Positions 42,915-51,147 are shown, counted from the stretch's first letter. The stretch: DNA of 64,000 nucleotides from Streptomyces sp. DH5 (GCF_020873915.1 NZ_JAHWGP010000002.1:310001-374000); one strand, 5' to 3'. The notes: a model not told the origin generated them from the sequence alone. A program made the numbers and translations.

Positions 42915-45374
42915 GTGGCCGGAGACACGGAGCAGGGCGGACGTCGGCAGCGGTTCGACGTGGCCGACGCCGCTCCCCTGCTGCTCGATCCGCACGGCGT
43001 GGTGTCGGGCTGGACCGCGCACGCCGAGCGGCTGCTGGGGTACGGCGCGCCCGGGACGGTCGGCCGGAAGTTCGCCGAGCTGCTCGTTCCCGACGACGCC
43101 GAGCGGATGCCGGACCTGCTCGAACGGTGCCGATCCGGCGCGGACTGGGCGGGGCTGCTGACGGCCCTGCACCGGGACGGTCACCGGCTGGCGGTGACGG
43201 TGCGGATCACGCCGACCGTGGAGCCCCGCGGCGGTACGTCGCTGCTGGTCCTGCTCTCCGAGCCGGCCGGCTCGGCCGGCTGGGCCGGCTGGGCCATGAG
43301 CCGCTCCGTGCTGGAGCAGATGGTCGCCGGGACTCCGATCGGCATCGCGATCGTGGACACCGACCTGCGCTTCGTGTGGTCCAACGCGGCCCTCGAGCAG
43401 TTCGGCGGAGGCACGGCCGAGCAGCGCCTCGGTCTGCGGTACGGCGACGTCCAGCCGGGCCTGGACGCCGACTCCGTCGAGGCGCAGATGCGGCACGTGC
43501 TGGAGACCGGCGAACAGGTGGTCCGCTTCGAGCACGTCGGCCGCGTGCGGTCGGCGCCGATGCGCGACACCGTGCACATGCTGTCGTTCACCCGCCTCGA
43601 CGACGACCGGGGCAACCCGATGGGCGTCTACTACACCGTCGTGGAGATGACGGAGCGGCACCGCGCCCGCCAGCGGCTGTCCCTGCTCGACCGGGCCGGC
43701 CAGTACATCGGCCGGACCCTGGACATCACGACCACCGCGCAGGAGCTGGCGGACGTGGCCGTGCCGGAGCTCGCGGACTACGTCACCGTGGACCTGCTGG
43801 ACACGGTGCTCGGGGGTGCCGAGCTCCAGCCGGGCCCGCTCAGCGAGTCCGACCGGGTGCGCCTGCGCCACGCGGGCCACCGCTCGCGGTACCAGGACCT
43901 GCCGCGGACGGTGGTGGAGGCCGGGGCGGTCGTGACCTACCTGGCGGATTCACCGCCCGTGCACTGTCTGACCACCGGCCGCTCCTACCGTCAGGAGCGG
44001 CTCGACCCGCTCGCCCCGGAGTGGCTCGCCCGGTCGCCGGGCGACCGGGAGTCCACGTTCCTGGAACTCGGGCTGCAGAGCGTGATGATCGTCCCGGTCC
44101 GGGCGCGGGGCGTCACCCTGGGCCTCACCACGTTCTTCCGTCGCCGCCGCGAGGACCCGTTCGACGCGGACGATCTCGCTCTGGCCGAGGATCTCGTGTC
44201 CCGTGCCGCCGTCTGCGTGGACAACGCCCGGCGCTACACCCGGGAGCGGGACGCCGCGCTGGGGCTCCAGCGCAGTCTGCTCCCCCGCCACCTGCCCGAG
44301 CAGGGGGCCGTGGAGGCGTCCGCCTGCTACCGCCCGGCCGACGAACTGACCGGCCTGGGCGGCGACTGGTACGACCTCATTCCGCTGTCCGGCGCCCGTG
44401 TCGCGCTCGTCGTCGGCGAGGCCCCGGGGCACGGCATCGACGCGGCCGCGGCCATGGGCGGGCTGCGGACCGCCGTGCGGACCCTGGCCGCGCTGGACCT
44501 GCCTCCCGAGGAGGTGCTGGCGCACCTGGACGACCTGGTGGACCGGACGGCGGCGGACGAGGGTGCCGGGCCGGAGGGGACGTACGCCAATCCCGTGGGC
44601 TCCGGCTGCGTGTACGTCGTCTACGACCCCGTGGACGGGCGGTGCACGATGGCCGCCGCGGGTCATCCCTCGCCCGCCGTGGTGGCACCGGACGGCTCGG
44701 TCTGCTTCGTCGACCTGCCGGAGGGGCCCGCACTGGGCGTGGGCGGCCCGCCGTTCGAGTCGGTGGAGCTGGAGCTGGCCGAGGGCAGCACGCTCGCTCT
44801 GCACACCGACGGCCTCCTGCTGTCCTCCGACGAGGAGGGCGACTTCGACACCGACCGCACCCGGCTGCGGCAGGCGCTGGAGCGGTCCGGGACGTCGGAC
44901 CTGAACTGCCGGACCGTGGTGGACGCACTGGTGCCGTCCCGTCCGTACGACGACATCGCCCTCCTCACGGCCCGCACCAAACGGCTCGACCCCGGCCAGG
45001 TGGCGGCGTGGGACCTGTCCGAGGATCCGGCCGGCGTGGCCGAGGCGCGCAGGACGGCCACCGGGCAGCTGGCCCGGTGGGGGCTGGACGAGCTGGTCTT
45101 CACCACGGAGCTGATCGTCAGCGAGCTGGTCACCAACGCCATCCGTCACGCCTCCGGACCGGTCCGGCTGCGTCTGATCCACGAGCGCGTGCTGGTGTGC
45201 GAGGTGTCCGACGGCGGCGCCACCACACCCCGTCTGCGTCACCCCCGTGCGACGGACGAGGGCGGGCGCGGACTGATGCTGGTCTCCCAGATGGCCCAGC
45301 GGTGGGGGACCCGGTTCGTGCCCGACGGGAAGATCATCTGGGCGGAGCAGTCGCTGCCCCCTCCGCCGGGGTGA
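42915..45374 (+). CDS. PAS-PAS-GAF-PP2C-HATPase signalling phosphatase
   Basis: An 819-residue SpoIIE/RsbU-type protein: PAS ~15-105, PAS ~130-250, GAF ~260-430, PP2C phosphatase ~460-690 and an RsbW-like ATPase ~695-815 (ELIVSELVTNAIRHASGP, EGGRGLMLV). Phosphatase residues present: GGDWYD (Asp ~484), AAAGHPSP, LHTDGLL, and YDDIALLTAR (~680). The usual Asp in the VVGD-x-x-GHG motif is Glu here (VVGEAPGHG, ~502), so metal binding may be weakened. Such proteins regulate anti-sigma partner-switching. GTG at 42915 has GAGAGG. Confidence 0.9.
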   Translation: MAGDTEQGGRRQRFDVADAAPLLLDPHGVVSGWTAHAERLLGYGAPGTVGRKFAELLVPDDAERMPDLLERCRSGADWAGLLTALHRDGHRLAVTVRITPTVEPRGGTSLLVLLSEPAGSAGWAGWAMSRSVLEQMVAGTPIGIAIVDTDLRFVWSNAALEQFGGGTAEQRLGLRYGDVQPGLDADSVEAQMRHVLETGEQVVRFEHVGRVRSAPMRDTVHMLSFTRLDDDRGNPMGVYYTVVEMTERHRARQRLSLLDRAGQYIGRTLDITTTAQELADVAVPELADYVTVDLLDTVLGGAELQPGPLSESDRVRLRHAGHRSRYQDLPRTVVEAGAVVTYLADSPPVHCLTTGRSYRQERLDPLAPEWLARSPGDRESTFLELGLQSVMIVPVRARGVTLGLTTFFRRRREDPFDADDLALAEDLVSRAAVCVDNARRYTRERDAALGLQRSLLPRHLPEQGAVEASACYRPADELTGLGGDWYDLIPLSGARVALVVGEAPGHGIDAAAAMGGLRTAVRTLAALDLPPEEVLAHLDDLVDRTAADEGAGPEGTYANPVGSGCVYVVYDPVDGRCTMAAAGHPSPAVVAPDGSVCFVDLPEGPALGVGGPPFESVELELAEGSTLALHTDGLLLSSDEEGDFDTDRTRLRQALERSGTSDLNCRTVVDALVPSRPYDDIALLTARTKRLDPGQVAAWDLSEDPAGVAEARRTATGQLARWGLDELVFTTELIVSELVTNAIRHASGPVRLRLIHERVLVCEVSDGGATTPRLRHPRATDEGGRGLMLVSQMAQRWGTRFVPDGKIIWAEQSLPPPPG

Positions 45375-45403
45375 GGGGTCGGACGGCGCGGCGCCCGCGT
45401 GCC

Positions 45404-45859
45404 TCAGCCGGTCGTGCGCAGGCGGTCCAGCCGTGCCGTCCGCTCCACGTTCCGCCGGTCCTCGGGGTCGTCGCTGGGCGAGGCTGCGAACCAGGCGTCG
45501 AGGATCTCCTTCAGTAGCGGGGCGGACGTCAGCCGCAGGCTGAGCGCGAGCACGTTGGCGTCGTTCCAGCGCCGCGCGCCGTCCGCCGTGGGGGCGTCCG
45601 TGCACAGGGCGGCGCGCACGCCGGGCACCTTGTTCGCGGCGATCGAGGCGCCCGTGCCGGTCCAGCAGCACACCACCGCCTGCTCGGCCGCCCCCTCGGC
45701 GACGTCACGGGCCGCGGCGGCGGAGCAGACCGCCCACTGCGGGTCGTCCCCGGGGGCCAGGGCGCCGTGCGCGCGTACGTCGTGGCCGCGCTCGCGCAGT
45801 TCGGCGAGGAGGGCGCGGGCCACGGGTTCGTCCATGTCGGAGGAGACGGAGATCCGCAT
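45404..45859 (-). CDS. RpiB/LacA/LacB-family sugar-phosphate isomerase
   Basis: A 151-residue protein of the ribose-5-phosphate isomerase B family: MRISVSSDMDEPVARALLAELRERGHDVRAHG, the catalytic-loop-like VVCCWTGTGASIAANKVPGVRAALC, and ARRWNDANVLALSLR. The loop is shorter than in classic RpiB (GTGASIAANK), so the natural substrate may differ. Convergent with the PP2C protein. Confidence 0.85.
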   Translation of the reverse strand: MRISVSSDMDEPVARALLAELRERGHDVRAHGALAPGDDPQWAVCSAAAARDVAEGAAEQAVVCCWTGTGASIAANKVPGVRAALCTDAPTADGARRWNDANVLALSLRLTSAPLLKEILDAWFAASPSDDPEDRRNVERTARLDRLRTTG

Positions 45860-46054
45860 GCCGACGAGCCTACTCGTCGCGGTGCGTGCCCTGACGGGCG
45901 TTCACCGGCCGGTGTCCGGTGTGGTGTCCGGCGGTCGCGTCGAACGTGGTGCCGGGCCGTGCCGCCCGGTTCTAGACTGGCACCTCACGACGTGCCGGAT
46001 GACCTGCTGGAACGCGGCGGCACTGCCCGTTCGTCAGAGTCGAGGAGCGTGCTT

Positions 46055-46780
46055 TTGTTCTACTACCTGCTCAAATATGTGCTGCTGGGCCCGCTGCTGA
46101 GACTGGTCTTCCGGCCGCGAATAGAGGGTCTGGAGCGTGTTCCGTCGTCCGGTGCCGCCATCGTCGCGGGGAACCATCTGTCGTTCTCGGACCACTTCCT
46201 GATGCCGGCCGTACTCAAACGGCGCATCACCTTCCTGGCCAAGGCCGAGTACTTCACCGGCCCCGGCGTCAAGGGCAGGCTGACGGCGTTCTTCTTCCGC
46301 AGCGCGGGCCAGATCCCGGTCGACCGGTCCGGCAAGGACGCCGGGCAGGCCGCCATCCGTGAGGGTCTGGCGGTGCTGGGCAAGAAGGAACTGCTCGGCA
46401 TCTACCCCGAGGGCACGCGGTCGCACGACGGCCGTCTGTACAAGGGCAAGGTCGGTGTCGCGGTGATGGCCCTCAAGGCCGGTGTGCCGGTGATCCCCTG
46501 CGCGATGATCGGCACGTTCGAGGCTCAGCCGCCCGGCAGGAAGATCCCCCGGATCCACCCGGTGGTGATCCGCTTCGGCGAACCGCTGGACTTCTCGCGC
46601 TACGCCGGGATGGAGAACGAGAAGGCGGTCCTCCGCGCCGTCACGGACGAGATCATGTACGCCGTCCTCTCCCTCTCCGAGCAGGAGTACGTCGACCGGT
46701 ACGCGGCCGTCGTCAAGGCCGAGGACGCCGCGCGCGCGGCGGAGGAGAAGCGCCGGTTCCCGCGCCTGCCGCGGAGCTGA
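46055..46780 (+). CDS. 1-acyl-glycerol-3-phosphate acyltransferase
   Basis: A 241-residue PlsC-type acyltransferase: NHLSFSDHF (HX4D catalytic motif), AGQIPVDRSG, YPEGTRSHDG (substrate site) and a VPVIPCAMIGTFE block. It makes phosphatidic acid, or a related lipid, at the membrane. TTG at 46055 is chosen since GAGGAG stands 7-8 bases upstream; a GTG two codons earlier is too close to that site. Paralogues are common in Streptomyces. Confidence 0.9.
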   Translation: MFYYLLKYVLLGPLLRLVFRPRIEGLERVPSSGAAIVAGNHLSFSDHFLMPAVLKRRITFLAKAEYFTGPGVKGRLTAFFFRSAGQIPVDRSGKDAGQAAIREGLAVLGKKELLGIYPEGTRSHDGRLYKGKVGVAVMALKAGVPVIPCAMIGTFEAQPPGRKIPRIHPVVIRFGEPLDFSRYAGMENEKAVLRAVTDEIMYAVLSLSEQEYVDRYAAVVKAEDAARAAEEKRRFPRLPRS

Positions 46781-46842
46781 TCCCGGCACGGTGGCCCGGG
46801 GGGCCGGGCCCGCCCGGGCGGCGGCCGGGCCGCCGGGCGACC

Positions 46843-47270
46843 TCAGCCGGGCGCCGGGGCGAGGAGGGCCGATGCGCCGTCGAGGAGGCTGCGCAGCCGC
46901 AGCGCGTCCGGCGCCACGGCCGTCACCAGAGCGGCGGGGCCCGGAAGCGGCAGGACGGCGACGCCCTCTCCCAGCACCCCCGGTGACCGGCTCCTCCTCG
47001 AACTCGGGGAGGGACACCACGAGTTGCCCGACGGCTCGGTGACCGCCGAGTACGGCGGGGCCGTCCCAGCCGCCCTGCGCGCCGGGTCCGCAGGTCAGTT
47101 GCTGGTCGAGGACGGGCCGCCCCGCGATCCGTACGGTCAGGCGGGTGGTGAGCAGGCCGGGTTGCTCCCCGGACCGTCCCAGCACCTGTTCCTCACGGAG
47201 CACGAGGCACGCCGGCACCCCGGTCGCCTCGAAGGGCCGGAGCAGCGCGGGGGCGCCTTCGACGTCCACC
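46843..47270 (-). pseudogene. ureD (urease accessory) remnant, frameshifted and truncated
   Basis: On the minus strand, VLREEQVLGRSGEQPG, LLTTRLTVRIAGRPVLDQQL and CGPGAQGGWDGPAVLGGHRAVGQLVV match the C-terminal half of actinomycete UreD, the chaperone for urease metallocentre assembly. A one-base shift in a run of Gs near 46980 breaks the frame. The other frame continues GVAVLPLPGPAALVTAVAPDALRLRSLLDG to a TGA at 46845. The N-terminal half is missing. There are no ureABCFG genes nearby. It looks like what is left after deletion of a urease cluster. Confidence 0.75.
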
Positions 47271-47577
47271 GCCGGGCGGACGAGCCGCCGCCCGTGAGGT
47301 CCTCGAGCGGCGTGAGGTGTACGGGGCGGTCGTCCTCACCGCCCGGGATGCGACGCCGCTCACCGCGTCCGCCGCGAACCCGTCCGTGGCCCGTCCGTGG
47401 CCCATCCGTGGCCCGGCCGCTGGCTCGTCCGGTGGCTTCCGGCGGCGAGGTCCCGGTCGTGGACGTCGTACCGGCCGCCGAGCGGGACCCACGGCGGCAC
47501 CGTCGTGACGAGCGTGCTCCCGCTCACGCCGGGCGGGATCGGGGCGGGCGTCGCCGTGAGGCCGCTGGGACCGCGCG
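47271..47577. other. Gene-poor, degraded sequence
   Basis: No open frame here looks like a complete gene. A tandem of near-identical CCGTGGCCC units (about 47388-47420) is present. A minus-strand fragment beginning IPGGEDDRPVHLTPLEDLTG has coding-like composition, but I do not recognise it. The plus strand has a short GGTVVTSVLPLTPGGIGAG segment resembling the membrane part of some transporter. It lies inside the putative deletion scar. Confidence 0.4.
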
Positions 47578-48165
47578 GTGGCCGCGCCGGCCGGGTCCGC
47601 CGCCCTGTTCGGCGCGGTGGCCGCACTGCTGTCGCGGAGCCGGCTGGAGGCCGTTCCCGGGAGCTGGTGGGCCGTGGCCGACGCCTTCACCCTGGCCGCG
47701 GCGGTCGCGGGCGCGGCGGTCGCCGGACTCGCGGCGCTGCTCGGACGGCCCCGTCGCGCGCTCGGAGCGCTGATGGTCCACGGCGCGGCCGCCGGCGGAC
47801 CGGCGCTGACGCCGACCTGCTGGGCGGCACTGGGACTGGCCGCCGTGGTCGCCGGGGGCGTGCTGCGGCGGCGCACGGGGCGCCGGGGACCCGCGACCGG
47901 AGCCGGTCCCCGCCGTCCGACCACCGCCTTCCGCCCCAGCGCCCTCAGCGGGCAGGTGTGCCGCTGGGACGATGGGGCTCTGCCGGTCCGCCGGACGGGG
48001 GGAGGGGCGGGACGCGGCCCCCGTCCGGCGGACCGGGTCACGGCAGCCGTTCCCGCCTGCTGGCCGCCTACGCGCCGTCCGTCCCCCGGTGCTCCGCGGC
48101 GATGCCGAACCGCTGCCGTTCGCGGGGAGCGGACGCGACCTCGCGCACGCCCGCCACCGTGCTGA
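47578..48165 (+). pseudogene. Possible 3' remnant of a membrane protein
   Basis: GTG at 47578 opens a frame with strong third-position G/C for about 105 residues and three hydrophobic helices (AALFGAVAALLS; AFTLAAAVAGAAVAGLAALLG; ALGLAAVVAGGVLRR). It then runs on as Arg/Pro-rich sequence through a large hairpin and into the antisense of the antitoxin gene. The natural stop seems lost. I cannot name the family. A chance open frame remains possible. Confidence 0.35.
47983..48036 (-). terminator. Strong hairpin downstream of the antitoxin gene
   Basis: Perfect 19-base arms (47983-48001, 48018-48036) with a 16-base loop, 32 bases beyond the antitoxin stop on the minus strand. Probable terminator for that gene and a barrier to read-through from the plus strand. 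Confidence 0.8.
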
Positions 48166-48355
48166 TCACCTGTTCCTCCACGGGCTCCGGATGCTCCTGG
48201 AGTCCGTCGAGTCGTCGCAGGTCATCGGCGGACACGAGGGCGACGAGTGGCTTGCCGTGCCGGGTCACGACGACCCGCTCACCGCCGTACACCACGCGGT
48301 TGATCAGGTCGGCGAGTTCAGCCCTGGCCTGGGTCACCGGAATCTCGTAAGCCAT
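48068..48355 (-). CDS. Phd/YefM-family antitoxin, no toxin partner adjacent
   Basis: A 95-residue protein: MAYEIPVTQARAELADLINRVVYGGERVVVTRHGKPLVALVSADDLRRLDGL is the typical Phd/YefM DNA-binding and dimerisation domain; the C-terminal 45 residues would be the toxin-neutralising tail. No RelE, Doc or other toxin gene lies on either side. Downstream is a hairpin, and upstream it is divergent from a ClpP-like gene. It may serve as a stand-alone repressor acting at the palindrome 48373-48389. Confidence 0.9.
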   Translation of the reverse strand: MAYEIPVTQARAELADLINRVVYGGERVVVTRHGKPLVALVSADDLRRLDGLQEHPEPVEEQVISTVAGVREVASAPRERQRFGIAAEHRGTDGA

Positions 48356-48372
48356 GACTCCATCATAACGTC

Positions 48373-48389
48373 ATGTACGTCCTGTACAT
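48373..48389. promoter_or_regulatory. TGTACA-type palindrome, likely Phd/YefM operator
   Basis: ATGTAC and GTACAT arms, perfect, with a 5-base spacer, inside the 68-base gap between the divergent antitoxin and ClpP-like genes. E. coli YefM is known to bind TGTACA hexamers arranged as a palindrome. The site could control both directions. Confidence 0.7.
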
Positions 48390-48423
48390 TTTTTACAGAG
48401 ACCGCCAGACAGGAGGAGCCCTC

Positions 48424-49059
48424 ATGACCCCACCGTCCGCCCGCCACGTCCTCCCCGAGTTCACCGAACGCACGCCGTCCGGTCACCGGACGACGGACCC
48501 GTTCGCGAAACTGCTCCAGGAGCGGATCGTCCTCCTCGGCACCCGGCTCGACGAGACCGCCGCGAACGACGTGACGGCGCAGCTCATGCATCTGGAGCAC
48601 CACGCCCCCGAGCGGGACGTCTCCCTCTACATCAACTCCCCGGGCGGCCCCTTCCACGCCGCCTCGGCGATCCACGACACGCTGCGCTACATCACCTGCG
48701 ACGTGGAGACGGTCTGCCTCGGCCGGGCGGAGGGCACCGCCGCGCTGCTGCTGGCCGCCGGCGCTCCCGGCAAGCGGCTGGTGCTGCCCGGCTCCCGTCT
48801 GGTGCTCCGTCAGCCGGCCACGGTGGAGCCGGTCGAGGGGCGGGCGAGCGATCTGGCGTCCCGGTCCGAGGAGTTGTCCCGGATCCGGGCCCGCACGGAG
48901 GAGATGCTCGCGCGGTACACGGGCCGCGCCGCGGAGCGGGTCCGGGCGGACATGGAGCGGGACCTGGTCCTCGACGCGCAGGCCGCGGTGGACTACGGCC
49001 TGGCGGACCGGATCGTGCCCCACCGCGGTGGCGGCCGCACGGCCGCCGGCGCGAGGTGA
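48424..49059 (+). CDS. ClpP-like protein lacking catalytic Ser and His
   Basis: A 211-residue ClpP-fold protein: [97 protein letters not shown]. Where active ClpP has ASM with the nucleophile Ser, this has EGT (Gly104). Where it has HQP, this has RQP (Arg129). The third residue, Asp in MERD (~180), is kept. The spacing of 25 residues between the first two sites equals that of E. coli ClpP. It is probably a non-proteolytic ClpR-like subunit. GGAGGAG precedes the ATG. Confidence 0.9.
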   Translation: MTPPSARHVLPEFTERTPSGHRTTDPFAKLLQERIVLLGTRLDETAANDVTAQLMHLEHHAPERDVSLYINSPGGPFHAASAIHDTLRYITCDVETVCLGRAEGTAALLLAAGAPGKRLVLPGSRLVLRQPATVEPVEGRASDLASRSEELSRIRARTEEMLARYTGRAAERVRADMERDLVLDAQAAVDYGLADRIVPHRGGGRTAAGAR

Positions 49060-49066
49060 GGCGCGG

Positions 49067-49375
49067 ATGCTGCCTCCCGAGCCGCCTCCGCTGCCCGCGC
49101 TCACCCGCGCGGAGGCCGAAGTGATCGACCGGTACCTCGAGGTCGTCGACCTGCTGGGCCGGGTCAACCCGGCCCTGAGCGGGGACACCTACCGGGGACT
49201 GCGTGCGGCCCAGGCCCTGGTCGGCAAGGCCGTCGCCCTCCGCGACGCGCTGACGCTGATGCACCGGCGCGGCGAGACCGAACTGCACTCGGCCACGCTG
49301 GTCCGGGCGCTGCGGGTCCTGGACGGAGAGCGGCGCACGGCCCGGGTCACACTGCCGCCGGGGTCGGGGAGTTGA
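49067..49375 (+). CDS. Small helical protein downstream of the ClpP-like gene
   Basis: A 102-residue protein starting 7 bases after the ClpP-like stop, so co-transcribed. MLPPEPPPLPALTRAEAEVIDRYLEVVDLLGRVNPALSGDTYRGLRAAQALVGKAVALRDALTLMHRRGETEL, with predicted amphipathic helices and no signal or membrane segment. I do not recognise it. It may be an adaptor for the ClpP-like protein; that is only from position. Confidence 0.7.
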   Translation: MLPPEPPPLPALTRAEAEVIDRYLEVVDLLGRVNPALSGDTYRGLRAAQALVGKAVALRDALTLMHRRGETELHSATLVRALRVLDGERRTARVTLPPGSGS

Positions 49376-49699
49376 CGCCCCGGCGGACGAGTCGGCGGCC
49401 GGGCAGCGGCACGCCTTCGATCGGACCAAATGGCGTGCCCCCATCCGGCGTAGACGAACGTCCTGTTCCGGACCGGTCCAAGTTGCGCCGCCTGCGCGGT
49501 CCTGGAGCGGAAGGGGGCGTTTCGTCGCTGGTCCGGGGCTCACCGGGACAGCGGGCGACGGATCGAACAGTGCGCTGTCCACCCGAACGGATGAGTGGTG
49601 AGTAACAACACAAACCCCACGTTCCGTTGTGTTTTCGATCGCGTGATGAGCCAAGATCCGTGACTGACGACAAGACCCCGCCGCCGCGGCGGGGCGATC
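49376..49699. other. Intergenic region before the riboswitch
   Basis: No gene. A hairpin with 8-base arms (49408-49415 / 49432-49439) may end the ClpP-like operon. An A/T-richer patch at about 49600-49640 probably holds the hydrolase promoter. A GC hairpin (49676-49694, 8-base arms, CCG loop) precedes the riboswitch. Confidence 0.5.
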
Positions 49700-49898
49700 C
49701 GGGCGGACGCCGAGTCCTGCCGCCGCCCGGATGACCGGTCGACAGGAGTGGATCGGCAGGAGTGGAGGACCCAAGCATGACGGGTCGCCGGAACCCCGGT
49801 TCCGAGCAGCCCTTGGGGTGAAGCCGCACTCGTGCGGCCGGGCCACTTCGCCAGCCCGAATCCGACAGGTCATCCTTCACAGGCGGCTGACGAAGGGT
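49700..49898 (+). promoter_or_regulatory. ydaO-type c-di-AMP riboswitch
   Basis: The leader carries the conserved blocks of the ydaO/yuaA class: GCCGAGTCCTGCC near 49709, GGATGACCGG, GGAGTGGAGGACCCAAG, CTTGGGGTGAAGCCGC, and the 3' block CAGCCCGAATCCGACAGGTCATCC followed by CTTCACAGGCGGCTGACGA (each split here into short motifs), ending just before the hydrolase ribosome-binding site. Known members bind c-di-AMP and switch off cell-wall hydrolase genes in actinomycetes. Boundaries are approximate. Confidence 0.88.
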
Positions 49899-49903
49899 TG
49901 CGC

Positions 49904-50377
49904 ATGACTGCGCTCAATCGTGTCCCGTCTCTCATGGCCCGGGCCGGTACGGCCTCGGCCCTCACCCTGGCCGCCGTGGGCGGCTCCATCGTGGTTCCCG
50001 GGGGCGCCTCGGAGGCGGCCGCCGCGAGCCACGCCACCAAGGCGCTGAGCATCGCCGCGTCCAAGAAGGGCTCCCCGTACCAGTGGGGCGCCGTCGGACC
50101 GAACCGGTTCGACTGCTCGGGGCTGACGCTGTACTCGTTCAAGAAGGTGGGCAAGAAACTGCCGCGTACGGCCGCCCAGCAGTACAACAACACGCGCCAC
50201 ATCTCCGCCGGCAGCCGCAGGGCCGGAGACCTGGTGTTCTTCCACTCGGGCGGCTACGTCTACCACGTGGGCATCTACGCCGGGAAGGGCAAGATCTGGC
50301 ACGCTCCGAAGACCGGGGACGTGGTGCGCCTGCAGAAGATCTGGACCCGGAGCGTCTCGTACGGCCGCGTGGGGTGA
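49904..50377 (+). CDS. Secreted NlpC/P60 peptidoglycan hydrolase
   Basis: A 157-residue exported D,L-endopeptidase. Signal peptide to about residue 40 (MTALNRVPSLMARAGTASALTLAAVGGSIVVPGGASEAAAA). Catalytic Cys in NRFDCSGLTLYSF, catalytic His in YHVGIYAG, third residue likely His in WHAPK. It cuts stem peptides of peptidoglycan. No LysM or SH3 wall-binding domain, so it is the minimal catalytic form. Controlled by the riboswitch directly upstream; GAAGGG precedes the ATG. Confidence 0.92.
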   Translation: MTALNRVPSLMARAGTASALTLAAVGGSIVVPGGASEAAAASHATKALSIAASKKGSPYQWGAVGPNRFDCSGLTLYSFKKVGKKLPRTAAQQYNNTRHISAGSRRAGDLVFFHSGGYVYHVGIYAGKGKIWHAPKTGDVVRLQKIWTRSVSYGRVG

Positions 50378-50378
50378 T

Positions 50379-50420
50379 CCGGCGGGGCGGCGGCGCCCCC
50401 GCGCGCCGCCGCCCCGCCGG
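50379..50420 (+). terminator. Terminator after the NlpC/P60 gene
   Basis: Perfect 18-base arms (50379-50396, 50403-50420) with a 6-base loop, beginning one base after the stop codon. Confidence 0.88.
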
Positions 50421-50466
50421 CACACACCGCCCCGCCGGCACGCCGTCGAGCCTGCCGCCGCCGCGC

Positions 50467-50934
50467 CTAGGCTTCCTGCTGTCCCACCGCCGTGACCGCT
50501 TCGGCGGCCCGGGCGGCCCCCGTCCAGGGGAGGTCGACCGAGACCGTCTTGCCGCCCTCCCGCGTGGGGCGGATCCTGAGCCTGCCCCCGTGTTCCGCCG
50601 TCAGGCAGCGGATGATGACCAGCCCCCGCCCGTTGTCCTGCTGCACCGCGGCGGGAAGCCGTTTGGGGAAACGCGGATGACTGTCCGTCACGCCGATGTG
50701 CACCCGTTCATCGCGGACCAGGACGACGTCCACCCTGAACGTCGGTGACTGGCCGAGCGTGTGCTGCACGGCGTTGGTGGCGAGTTCCGAGACGATCAGC
50801 CGGACGGTGTCGGACAGTTCCGCGTCCGCCGGCATGCCCCACTCCGCCAGTGTCCCCACCACATGGGCGCGGGCGACGGAGACCGAAGCGGGATCGCTCG
50901 GCAGAGTGACGGATGCTTCCAGGTGGTCTGCCAT
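50467..50934 (-). CDS. RsbW-like ATP-binding regulatory protein
   Basis: A 155-residue HATPase_c_2 protein: LIVSELATNAVQHTLGQSPTFRVDV (N box), and QQDNGRGLVIIRCLTAEHGGRL (G box). Streptomyces have dozens of these anti-sigma-like kinases; many sit beside XRE and DUF397 genes. Divergent from the XRE gene. ATG at 50934 follows AAAGGGA. Confidence 0.85.
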   Translation of the reverse strand: MADHLEASVTLPSDPASVSVARAHVVGTLAEWGMPADAELSDTVRLIVSELATNAVQHTLGQSPTFRVDVVLVRDERVHIGVTDSHPRFPKRLPAAVQQDNGRGLVIIRCLTAEHGGRLRIRPTREGGKTVSVDLPWTGAARAAEAVTAVGQQEA

Positions 50935-51147
50935 GGCGACGTCGTCCCTTTCCCGCGGGCCCGCAGTCCGACACTGAGCGGCTGGTTCGAGTACGGTCCC
51001 GCACTGGTGGTTCGTCGCCAGACTGCCATCCCCGCACGGCACGGGGCGGCGATCCACCAAGATGTGCATATATCTGTCGCTCGAAGCGGTGAACTCTGCG
51101 ACGGGAGACCCTGTCCGGGCGGCTCGGAAGGAGTAAGGAGAAGGCCC

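Noticed and set aside
42593-45517. Plus-strand 974-residue frame overlapping rocD and the PP2C gene
   Set aside because: Composition is Arg/Gly-rich with no family pattern, and it conflicts with the clear PP2C frame.
47193-48041. Minus-strand 282-residue frame in the degraded region
   Set aside because: Its composition is Arg/Ala/Pro-rich without any domain, and the third-position bias belongs to the opposite strand.
48068-48355. Complete toxin-antitoxin pair
   Set aside because: No toxin gene is present on either side; the downstream side is a terminator and a degraded region.
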